Shown here piece by piece: positions 57,146-64,000 of a stretch of 64,000 bases of DNA (its first letter is position 1; each line of letters begins with the position of its first letter). This DNA is from Providencia vermicola (GTDB lineage Bacteria; Pseudomonadota; Gammaproteobacteria; Enterobacterales; Enterobacteriaceae). Location of the stretch: NCBI RefSeq assembly GCF_020381325.1, contig NZ_JAGSPI010000010.1, positions 62,001-126,000 of the forward strand. Reading direction: 5' to 3'. A program made the position numbers and the translations under genes. The notes under the pieces were generated by a model, which worked only from the letters and a program-made list of their open reading frames with translations, had not been told where the DNA came from and did no database searches.

Positions 57146-57937
57146 ATGAAAGTTGCAATTGCCCAACTAGCCAGTAGCCCTAATAAAGAACAAAACTTGA
57201 AAAAAGCCTGTGATGCCATACAAAAGGCGGCTCAAGGCGGAGCAGATTTAGTTCTATTACCTGAAATGTTTATGGCATTTGTTCCCGCGGATAGTGGTAT
57301 CAGCTATGCGGATGTCGCAGAAAACGTTGATGGTCCTTTTGTTTCTCAACTAGCCAAAACAGCAAAAGAGTGTGGAATTTATGTGGTTTGTGGTATTTAT
57401 GAACGGGCTGAAAATGAACCTAAACGCGCGTTTAACACCACCATTATGTTAAACCGCCAAGGGGAACTCATTTATCATTACCAAAAAACACATTTATATG
57501 ACGCATTCTCTTATCAAGAGTCACTCAATATCATTCAAAGTCATAATGAATTGAAACCTGTCGAAACCGAATTTGGGAAAATTGGTATTTTAGTATGCTA
57601 TGAGCTGCGTTTCCCAGAAGTCGCCCGTAAATTAGCATTAGCTGGAGCAGACTTACTCTTAGTCCCAACAGCTTGGGTCAGTGGGCCTCTCAAAGAAGAA
57701 CACTACCAAACCCTAGTAAAAGCCCGTGCTCTAGAAAATACCATCCCTGTTTGTGCGTGCGACCAAACCAGTAATATTTTTATTGGACGCAGCTTAATTT
57801 GTGATGCTCTTGGCGTAACAATTGCTTCTGCAGGCTATGATGAAACTGTGTTCTTCGCTGAAATTTCCCCCGAGCACACAGCTGAAACTCGTCAAAAATT
57901 ACCCTGTATGGAAAACCGCCGTCCTGAATTATATTAA
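57146..57937 (+). CDS. Carbon-nitrogen hydrolase (nitrilase superfamily amidase)
   Basis: A 263-residue nitrilase-superfamily hydrolase with the complete Glu-Lys-Cys triad: LLPEMF (Glu40), YQKTHLYD (Lys114) and LVCYELRFPE (Cys151). The layout is closest to the omega-amidase/deaminated glutathione amidase (Nit) branch. It would hydrolyse an amide, possibly a 2-oxo acid amide, to a carboxylate plus ammonia. An AAGGAG site precedes ATG, 9 bases after the RraA-like stop, so it belongs to the MFS operon. The substrate is not evident. Confidence 0.85.
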   Translation: MKVAIAQLASSPNKEQNLKKACDAIQKAAQGGADLVLLPEMFMAFVPADSGISYADVAENVDGPFVSQLAKTAKECGIYVVCGIYERAENEPKRAFNTTIMLNRQGELIYHYQKTHLYDAFSYQESLNIIQSHNELKPVETEFGKIGILVCYELRFPEVARKLALAGADLLLVPTAWVSGPLKEEHYQTLVKARALENTIPVCACDQTSNIFIGRSLICDALGVTIASAGYDETVFFAEISPEHTAETRQKLPCMENRRPELY

Positions 57938-58038
57938 CGCAATCAAAACTGGCATGGATGCTGGTTTATTATCCATATTATCACCAATAATTAACCGTCA
58001 TTTGCTTGTTATCTAAACAATATAAAGTTAGTACTTTA

Positions 58039-58095
58039 CTTGTATACCAATCTATTCCTTTCTATACTCACTGAAATTTCTACTTTTGATACAAG
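58039..58095 (+). promoter_or_regulatory. GntR-type operator sites upstream of the regulator gene
   Basis: CTTGTATACCAA (58039-58050) matches the palindrome CTTGTATACAAG before the transporter gene at 10 of 12 positions. A further half-like site, ATACAAG, ends at 58095, just before the start codon. Together these suggest autoregulation. Confidence 0.6.
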
Positions 58096-58101
58096 ATCCT
58101 G

Positions 58102-58725
58102 ATGAAAGATAAACCACTCAGCCAACAAGCCTATACGGCTATTAAACATAAAATTCTCAGTAAGCAGTTTGGCGAGGAAAGCTATACCTCTGAGAACAGC
58201 TTAGTTGAAGAACTTGGTATGAGCCGAACTCCAATTCGTGAAGCACTATATCAGCTACAAAATGAAGGTTTGGTTAAAATTATTCCACGCAAAGGGGTAT
58301 TTATCCAAAAACTGTCCTTAAAAGAAACACGGGATAATTATGATTTACGCTTAGCCATTGAGTCTCATGCGATTAAACTCGTCCGTGATTATTTAACTGA
58401 GGAACACTTCGCTTGCTTAGATGCGATAATTGAACAGCAAAAAACGCTACTTGCCGAAAATAATTACCAAGGTTGGATTAAAGAAGATGAGCGCTTTCAT
58501 CGGTTCTTTTTAGAGTTACTCGATAACACTGTCTTTTTAGATTTAGCGGATAATATTCGCCAGCGTGTTTATTTTCAGCCAGACCCCATTTATCGTAATG
58601 AATATTACTTTGAGTCTACACGTCAACATCAACAACTTGTCGAACAACTCAAGCAAAAGGCTTTCAGCCAAGCAGAAGAAACTCTGACAGAACATATTCT
58701 TCGAGGTAAGCGTAACTATGTTTAG
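58102..58725 (+). CDS. GntR-family regulator with FCD domain
   Basis: A 207-residue FadR-subfamily regulator. N-terminal winged helix: QAYTAIKHKILSKQFGEESY and ELGMSRTPIREALYQLQNEG (residues 9-60). The C-terminal FCD ligand-binding domain has RLAIESHAIKLVRDYLTEEH near 93 and a metal-binding histidine set (ERFHRFFLELLDN near 137 and STRQHQQLVEQL near 175). It follows the MFS-RraA-amidase operon in the same direction. Palindromes upstream of both units suggest it controls them and itself, with a carboxylate as the probable ligand. Confidence 0.88.
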   Translation: MKDKPLSQQAYTAIKHKILSKQFGEESYTSENSLVEELGMSRTPIREALYQLQNEGLVKIIPRKGVFIQKLSLKETRDNYDLRLAIESHAIKLVRDYLTEEHFACLDAIIEQQKTLLAENNYQGWIKEDERFHRFFLELLDNTVFLDLADNIRQRVYFQPDPIYRNEYYFESTRQHQQLVEQLKQKAFSQAEETLTEHILRGKRNYV

Positions 58726-58743
58726 CGTTGAGTTACGCCAAAA

Positions 58744-58775
58744 AGAAAAAGCCAAATTAATGGCTTTCTCTTTTT
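58744..58775 (+). terminator. Terminator after the GntR-type regulator
   Basis: AAAGCCA pairs with TGGCTTT around AATTAA with imperfect extension on both sides, followed by CTCTTTTT. It probably serves the regulator gene; the converging permease gene stops at 58807. Confidence 0.7.
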
Positions 58776-58806
58776 ACGTTTTGTTCGTTATGTTTAACAG
58801 ATTATC

Positions 58807-60063
58807 TTAGCTAGCTTTGGCTTCCTTCATTGCCGCGTCTTTATCGTGGCTATAATGGAAGGTAAATTGGAAAATAATCGCTAAAACAATTGTGTAAGAC
58901 GAAAAGACCAGCCAAATCATTTGCCAATCTTTAATACCGTCAACAGTATAGTAATCGACAACCAACCCGCTGAGAATGGCACCAAAATAAGCACCGACAC
59001 CATTCACCATGGTCATAAATAACCCTTGGGCACTCGCTCGCATTCGTGTATCGACTTCCCGTTCAATAAATATTGAACCTGAAATATTAAAGAAATCAAA
59101 TGCACAACCATACACAATCATCGACATGATTAAGAACATCAAACCAATCGCTGATGGATCTCCGAAAGCAAAGAAACCAAACCGCAATGTCCATGCAAAC
59201 ATACTTAATAACATAACGGTTTTAATGCCATAACGTTTTAAGAAGAATGGAATTGCTAAAATAAAACACACTTCCGCCATTTGCGAGATAGATAATAATA
59301 TGGAGGGGTATTGCACCACTAAACTATCTTGATACAGCGGATTGAGACCAAAATCGTGTAAGAACGGGTTACCAAATGTATTGGTTATTTGTAAAACCGC
59401 ACCAAGCAACATCGCGAATAAGAAAAATACAGCCATTATTGGCTTCTTAAATAATACTAACGCATCTAAGCCCAACTTACTCATCCAGCTACTTGAAATG
59501 GCTTTTTTATTCACTTCAATTTTAGGTAATGTTAGGGAATATGCGGCTAATAGCAGCGAACATCCCCCTGCTATATATAGTTGCATACTGCTGAGTTCAA
59601 ATTTTAATAAGCTAATACTCCACATGGCGACAATAAACCCGACCGTTCCAAATACACGAATTGGTGGGAAGTTACTGACCGAATCCAATTGGTATTGGCT
59701 TAGTGATGAGTAACTAATGGTATTTGAGAGGGCAATTGTCGGCATAAATGCCATCGCATTTATCAACATCACCCAAAACATCACCGATGAGCTAGTGACT
59801 GTAGCGGCATAAAACAGTGCAGCTGCCCCTATCAAATGGCAGATCATATATAAGCGATTCGCTGGGATATATTTATCCGCAATAATGCCGATAAGCCCTG
59901 GCATTAAAATAGCCGCAATGCCTTTAGAGCTATAAACTAAACCAACTTCAGCCCCTGAGAAACTCAAGGTTTTCATCATGTACGAGCCGAGCGTAACTAA
60001 CCAACTTCCCCAAACAAAATATTGCAGGAAAAGCATGATTTTCAAGCGGGATTTAATGTTCAT
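58807..60063 (-). CDS. xapB: XapB-like nucleoside permease
   Basis: A 418-residue, 12-helix nucleoside:H+ symporter (NHS/NupG family). It is close to E. coli XapB along the whole protein: QYFVWGSWLVTLGSYMMKTL near 14, VYSSKGIAAILMPGLIGIIA near 42 and YGCAFDFFNISGSIFIEREV near 317. It is 4 bases coupled (overlap) with the EamA transporter and lies downstream of a purine nucleoside phosphorylase. It likely imports purine nucleosides for phosphorolysis. Confidence 0.9.
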   Translation of the reverse strand: MNIKSRLKIMLFLQYFVWGSWLVTLGSYMMKTLSFSGAEVGLVYSSKGIAAILMPGLIGIIADKYIPANRLYMICHLIGAAALFYAATVTSSSVMFWVMLINAMAFMPTIALSNTISYSSLSQYQLDSVSNFPPIRVFGTVGFIVAMWSISLLKFELSSMQLYIAGGCSLLLAAYSLTLPKIEVNKKAISSSWMSKLGLDALVLFKKPIMAVFFLFAMLLGAVLQITNTFGNPFLHDFGLNPLYQDSLVVQYPSILLSISQMAEVCFILAIPFFLKRYGIKTVMLLSMFAWTLRFGFFAFGDPSAIGLMFLIMSMIVYGCAFDFFNISGSIFIEREVDTRMRASAQGLFMTMVNGVGAYFGAILSGLVVDYYTVDGIKDWQMIWLVFSSYTIVLAIIFQFTFHYSHDKDAAMKEAKAS

Positions 60064-60977
60064 ACGAAGCTCCGTTTGGAGTTACATGTGTTTATTTTTA
60101 TTTTCAGCTCAGCGATAGCCACCCCCATTAAAATGACGGCAACACCTACAAACTGAATGAATTCGAGGGGTAATTGCAGAACAGTCACTGACAGTAAAAT
60201 AGTAACGGGTAACTGCATTGAGCTCACAATGGTCGCTAAACTTGTACCAATCAGGGGCGTGCCTTTAGCAAACATCCACATACCGAAGAAAGAACCAAAG
60301 AAAGCCAGAGGTAATCCATAAGTAAAAAACAGCGATTGAAACGTTGATACACTAAACAAGAATGTTGGTGGCACTATAATAGAGGTCAAAATTGCGCCTC
60401 CCGTCACCATAATTGCCGAGCGCATCATCGGATCCGTTTTTACAGCCAATGCGCCACTCACATACACCCGTATCGCATTTGATAATGCTGCACATAATCC
60501 TAATAGCACACCTGCCCAATGAAATACGATATCTTGGCTATTTAATAACCCTGTCGCCAGTATGGTACCAATTAAGATCACTATGACAGAAACAATTGTC
60601 ATTAATGGGGGTATTTGGCGGTTTACGACAGCATTAATCGCCACTCCCATCCATGTAAATTGAAGAAATAGCACCACACCTAATGCAGGGGATAAATACT
60701 GCAACGATGCGTAATATAGTAAGCCCGTTAGACCCGTCGTCGTCCCCGTTAACAACATCAAAAGACCTTGTTTCCGAGTTGGCCACATTAAGCGAGCTCT
60801 TTTCACTAATGCGCCGACAACAACAAAAAACCATAACAAAATTGCACCAAGTACCGTTTGGCTACCGATTACATCATTCAGGGAATAACCTGCGCGATAA
60901 GCCAAAACAACTAATGTTGAAAGAATGCCGTAACTACAAGCGCCTAAAGAAACTAAAATCAGACCTTTAAATTTCAT
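60060..60977 (-). CDS. EamA/DMT-superfamily transporter
   Basis: A 305-residue protein with ten predicted helices in two EamA repeats: ILVSLGACSYGILSTLVVLA near 7 and LLGLCAALSNAIRVYVSGAL near 160. These drug/metabolite transporters often export amino acids or small metabolites. The ATG at 60977 has an AGGTGA site; a GTG at 60989 lies within that site. It sits between the phosphorylase and XapB-like permease in one operon, so an export role for a purine-related product is plausible but unproven. Confidence 0.8.
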   Translation of the reverse strand: MKFKGLILVSLGACSYGILSTLVVLAYRAGYSLNDVIGSQTVLGAILLWFFVVVGALVKRARLMWPTRKQGLLMLLTGTTTGLTGLLYYASLQYLSPALGVVLFLQFTWMGVAINAVVNRQIPPLMTIVSVIVILIGTILATGLLNSQDIVFHWAGVLLGLCAALSNAIRVYVSGALAVKTDPMMRSAIMVTGGAILTSIIVPPTFLFSVSTFQSLFFTYGLPLAFFGSFFGMWMFAKGTPLIGTSLATIVSSMQLPVTILLSVTVLQLPLEFIQFVGVAVILMGVAIAELKIKINTCNSKRSFV

Positions 60978-61042
60978 TTCAATATTCACCTTATTAATAA
61001 TTACAGCATCTTTATTTTATTTTGAGAAAAAGAATCTTTAAA

Positions 61043-61861
61043 TTAGAAACGCGCAATCACACCCGTGACAAGTTTCAAGAATGTCGCTTTCACTTTTTCT
61101 GCGGTTTCAATCACTTCATCATGGCTTAATGGTTGTTCCAAAATTCCGCATGCCATATTAGTTAAGCAGGAAATTCCTACGGTTTTAATTTGTGAATGAT
61201 GTGCAACTAATGCTTCTGGTACTGTCGACATACCGACTGCATCAGCACCTAATGTTCTGATCATGCGAATTTCTGCTGGCGTTTCGTAAGTCGGGCCGGT
61301 CCACCATGCGTAAACCCCTTCTCGTACAGAAACACCCTGTTCAGAAGCGACATCTTTGATTGTTTGGCGTAACTCTTTGTTGTATACCTCGCTCACATCC
61401 AAGAAACGAACACCCAACTCAGGGTTATTCGGCCCCATTAATGGATTATTTGCTGTCAGGTTAATGTGATCGGTAATAATCATCAGGTCACCTGGGTTAA
61501 AATCGGTATTTACCGCGCCACAGGCGTTAGTAATAATCAATTTTTCAACACCGAGTGCTTTCATCAAACGCACAGGGAAAGTCACTTGGTCTAATGAAAA
61601 ACCTTCGTAATAGTGAAAACGGCCTTTCATTGCAACCACGGTTTTACCCGCGATCGTACCAATGACTAATTCGTTGGCATGGCCAACCGCTTCAGATTTG
61701 GCAAAATGAGGCACTTCGCTATAAGGGATATGAACCGCATTTTCTAATGTATCTGCAAATGGGCCCAGCCCAGAGCCTAAAATGATCCCGACAGTTGGCT
61801 TTAATTCCGTACGCGACTGAATAAATTTCAGGCTTTCTAAAATATCTTTTGTCTGGTGCAT
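61043..61861 (-). CDS. Purine nucleoside phosphorylase (PunA/PNP-II family)
   Basis: A 272-residue trimeric-type phosphorylase. It carries VGIILGSGLGPFADTLENAV (residues 24-43) for phosphate, VAMKGRFHYYEGFSLDQVTF near 76, TNACGAVNTDFNPGDLMIIT near 111 and GPTYETPAEIRMIRTLGADA near 187 for purine binding. It is closer to Bacillus/actinobacterial PunA than to E. coli XapA. It converts guanosine/inosine plus phosphate to base plus ribose 1-phosphate. The ATG has a GGAGAT site; an in-frame TTG at 61873 falls in that site. It is the first gene of the operon. Confidence 0.88.
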   Translation of the reverse strand: MHQTKDILESLKFIQSRTELKPTVGIILGSGLGPFADTLENAVHIPYSEVPHFAKSEAVGHANELVIGTIAGKTVVAMKGRFHYYEGFSLDQVTFPVRLMKALGVEKLIITNACGAVNTDFNPGDLMIITDHINLTANNPLMGPNNPELGVRFLDVSEVYNKELRQTIKDVASEQGVSVREGVYAWWTGPTYETPAEIRMIRTLGADAVGMSTVPEALVAHHSQIKTVGISCLTNMACGILEQPLSHDEVIETAEKVKATFLKLVTGVIARF

Positions 61862-61874
61862 GGCTATCTCCAAA

Positions 61875-61904
61875 TTAAAATCGAATACAGATTGTTAAAA
61901 TCGA
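61875..61904. promoter_or_regulatory. Direct repeat, candidate operator of the nucleoside operon
   Basis: TTAAAATCGA occurs at 61875-61884 and 61895-61904, spaced exactly 20 bases (two helical turns), just upstream of the phosphorylase start. A weak inverted TTAAA/TTTAA also spans 61895-61920. The divergent ROK regulator is the likely binder. Confidence 0.4.
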
Positions 61905-62050
61905 TCATAGCGTAATTTAAAAACAGAACAGCGATCTTAATCTCATTTTAAGAAAAAGTTTTTAGGTATGATGTGTAGCATAATGCAGAACTTTATATAG
62001 AGATTTGCTAATCTTAAGCCCAATGGTTGGAACGAAAAGGAGTGAGGCGC

Positions 62051-63253
62051 TTGTTACATACATTATTAAATGAATTTCGCACCTCAAAAAATTCAAAAAC
62101 ACAAAAACTGAAAGTGCTTTACCGATTAATTCTCAATCATGGGCCAATTCGAGCCGAGATGCTCGCTACACTCGCGAGTATGAAGCCAGCCACCTGTGCC
62201 AGGCTGCTAGATGAGCTGAGTAAATGCCAATTAATTTCAACCTCTGAGCTGGGTGAATCCACAGGAGGACGTAAGCCCATTTTGTACAGTATCAACCCTG
62301 CGGATGGTTACCTTGTTGGTATTGAAATGAGTGATATCTATTCCACCATTGTTTTACAAAACCTAAAACTTGAAATTCTAGGGATGGTGAAAGTCAAATA
62401 TGAGCACTTAGAAACGGCTGAGAACATGCTTGACCATCTGCTTGGTAAAGTCGATTCACTACTTGCTGAACATCAACTTAGCCTAGAAAATCTGCTCGGT
62501 ATCGGCATTGCTATCGACCATATTTTAGAGCGTGACAAGCTCCCTTATCATCAATACAACTCGCGCATTAAAGGACTCTACGACTACATTACCCAAAAAG
62601 TACCGTGCTTTGTGCTACTGGGAAGCGGGATCAGTTTTGCCGCATTTGCCGAATACCGATTACGTTATACGTCTGATAGCCAACGATTTTTATTTACCAC
62701 TTGCGACACGGACATTCGCAGCTGCACGATCATCAATAATCATTACGCACCCGCACCAATTAGCACTGCGCAGGCATTTGGCCATACAACGATTGATATT
62801 AATGGGCAACGCTGTGAATGTGGCTCGTTTGGCTGTTTAAAGCAGTACAGTTCGTTATCCGCCATAAAATCTCGGGTGATCCAACAGCTCAGATTAGGTA
62901 AAAACTCGGTCATTAATGATCTTGTTAATAATGAAGCCGATATTAACTACCACACAATTTTCCAAGCGCTGACATTAAACGACACCATTTGTCTCGAAGC
63001 TCTTGAAGAAGCAGCTTATTATTATGGAATCGCTATCGCGAATGCTATTTTAACCACTCAAGCAGATGTCGTTGTTTGTGGTGGAACCTTAACACCCAAA
63101 AATCACTTCTTTGAAATGACGAAAAAATCTATTGAAGAAAAATTAGCCGCCTTTCCCCATATCCAAACACGTATTTATGCAGCCAATGACTCTTATGAAA
63201 TTGTCGCACAGGGTGCAGGGGGGATGGTAATGGAAAATTACCTTTCAGATTAA
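62051..63253 (+). CDS. ROK-family transcriptional regulator
   Basis: About 400 residues: an N-terminal winged-helix region (VLYRLILNHGPIRAEMLATL then LLDELSKCQLISTSELGEST) and a ROK domain. The ROK zinc-binding motif is CECGSFGCLKQYSS near 264, and TGGRKPILYSI joins the two parts. The kinase-like glycine residues partly remain. Start: an AAGGAG site (62036-62041) precedes TTG at 62051; a TTG at 62027 is in frame but lies ahead of it. It is divergent from the nucleoside operon by about 190 bases, so it probably regulates it. NagC/Mlc-like sugar or ribose phosphate ligand possible. Confidence 0.82.
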   Translation: MLHTLLNEFRTSKNSKTQKLKVLYRLILNHGPIRAEMLATLASMKPATCARLLDELSKCQLISTSELGESTGGRKPILYSINPADGYLVGIEMSDIYSTIVLQNLKLEILGMVKVKYEHLETAENMLDHLLGKVDSLLAEHQLSLENLLGIGIAIDHILERDKLPYHQYNSRIKGLYDYITQKVPCFVLLGSGISFAAFAEYRLRYTSDSQRFLFTTCDTDIRSCTIINNHYAPAPISTAQAFGHTTIDINGQRCECGSFGCLKQYSSLSAIKSRVIQQLRLGKNSVINDLVNNEADINYHTIFQALTLNDTICLEALEEAAYYYGIAIANAILTTQADVVVCGGTLTPKNHFFEMTKKSIEEKLAAFPHIQTRIYAANDSYEIVAQGAGGMVMENYLSD

Positions 63254-63274
63254 CGACTTCTTTCATTAAAAGGG

Positions 63275-63311
63275 ATAGAGTGTAGAATAAATCCACTATT
63301 TTATACTCTAT
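63275..63311. repeat. Imperfect inverted repeat upstream of thiM
   Basis: ATAGAGTGTA and AATAAAT at the left arm pair with ATTTTATACTCTAT at the right arm with two bulges. It sits between the ROK stop and the thiM start and may end the ROK transcript or act as an operator. It is not a TPP riboswitch. Confidence 0.4.
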
Positions 63312-63330
63312 TATGCAGAATGAGGGGATC

Positions 63331-64000
63331 ATGACCGAATTTGAACATATCAACGATGCTGTAAGATCACAGATATTACAGCAACTTCACAGCACATCCC
63401 CTCTCGTTCACTGCATGACTAATGATGTCGTTCAAACCTTTACCGCAAATGTCCTATTAGCGCTAGGCTGTTCCCCCGCGATGGTCATTGAACTCGAAGA
63501 AGCCGAGCAATTTGCAACTATGGCAAATAGCCTATTAATCAATGTCGGCACACTCACGGCGGATAGGCAACAAGCCATGAAATACGCTGTACACAGTGCA
63601 AATACCGCAGGAACGCCTTGGGTTCTTGACCCTGTTGCCGTTGGTGCTTTAACTTTTCGTACCCATTTTTGCCATGAGCTTCTTGGCCTTAAACCTGCTG
63701 CAATTCGGGGCAATGCATCCGAAATTATGGCATTAGCAGGTAACAGTCTCGGTGGCCGGGGAGTCGACTCTCTAAACTCCACTGATGATGCCCTTCCTGC
63801 AGCACAATCACTAGCCAAACAAGCAAACACGATTGTCGCCATCAGTGGTGAAATTGATTATGTCACTGATGGCAAACGCACCATTGCAATCGAAGGTGGG
63901 GATATTTTAATGACTCGCGTAGTTGGAACGGGATGCGCACTATCCGCTGTCGTTGCCGCTAGCTGTGCGCTATCTGGTGATAGGCTACAACATGTTGCAA
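63331..64000 (+). CDS. thiM: Hydroxyethylthiazole kinase (3' partial)
   Basis: The first 223 codons of ThiM, cut by the window end. It has [20 protein letters not shown] near 28-47, [28 protein letters not shown] near 74, [11 protein letters not shown] near 95, [13 protein letters not shown] near 120 and the nucleotide-binding [14 protein letters not shown] near 199. It phosphorylates 5-(2-hydroxyethyl)-4-methylthiazole for thiamine salvage. A GAGGGG site precedes the ATG. The usual upstream TPP riboswitch of E. coli thiM was not seen in the 78 bases before it. Confidence 0.94.
   Translation, partial: MTEFEHINDAVRSQILQQLHSTSPLVHCMTNDVVQTFTANVLLALGCSPAMVIELEEAEQFATMANSLLINVGTLTADRQQAMKYAVHSANTAGTPWVLDPVAVGALTFRTHFCHELLGLKPAAIRGNASEIMALAGNSLGGRGVDSLNSTDDALPAAQSLAKQANTIVAISGEIDYVTDGKRTIAIEGGDILMTRVVGTGCALSAVVAASCALSGDRLQHVA

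Overview
The window is a chromosomal segment of a low-GC enterobacterium. It fits Providencia or a close Morganellaceae relative best. The surface-polysaccharide locus ends at trmL (yibK) and is followed by cysE, gpsA, secB, yibN, envC, yibQ, tdh, kbl, hldD, waaF and waaC, the flank expected for Providencia O-antigen loci. The housekeeping proteins are close to, but clearly diverged from, those of E. coli. No tRNA, rRNA, CRISPR array, prophage or insertion sequence was seen.

Left end (1-7177): a run of overlapping genes makes a CMP-activated nonulosonic acid, most likely of the legionaminic type. It holds a LegC-like aminotransferase (cut by the window edge), a FemAB-like acyltransferase, NeuB/LegI, NeuC/LegG, a divergent DegT-like protein, a CBS-nucleotidyltransferase of the PtmE type and NeuA/LegF. 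A strong terminator closes this unit.

O-antigen operon (7722-22575): a JUMPStart/ops element (RfaH antitermination) leads into a strikingly AT-rich block. The first four genes form a cassette: an opine-type dehydrogenase, a cytidylyltransferase fused to a CobD/HisC-like PLP enzyme, a ParB/SerK-like putative free-serine kinase, and a LicD-type phosphotransferase. Read together they suggest that serine is phosphorylated, decarboxylated and activated with CTP, optionally carboxyethylated, and transferred to the glycan as a phosphodiester. This is inference and is the main discovery candidate. Then come Wzx, three glycosyltransferases, Wzy, Ugd, a Wza-Wzb-Wzc export system and GalE. No initiating transferase is present, so WecA or similar must be encoded elsewhere.

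Middle (22719-47043): trmL, an orphan fragment of a YefM-like antitoxin, cysE-gpsA-secB, yibN, envC-yibQ, kbl-tdh (with a palindromic insertion between them), then the LPS-core genes. The core genes are hldD-waaF-waaC, a GT52 (sialyltransferase-family) gene, a polyisoprenyl-sugar-dependent GT39-type enzyme, waaA, a GT2 gene with waaL, a GT8 gene, and waaP-waaG-waaQ. coaD and mutM are interspersed. grxC and gpmM, which sit in this block in E. coli, are absent.

Right part (47249-64000): rpmG-rpmB, radC, coaBC-dut, slmA, pyrE-rph, yicC and dinD are housekeeping genes in E. coli-like order. After dinD comes an accessory metabolic region. One cluster holds an MFS transporter, an RraA-fold protein lacking the usual arginine, a nitrilase-superfamily amidase and a GntR/FCD regulator, with matching palindromic operators. 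A second cluster is a purine nucleoside salvage operon (phosphorylase, EamA transporter, XapB-like permease) divergent from a ROK regulator. The window ends inside thiM.
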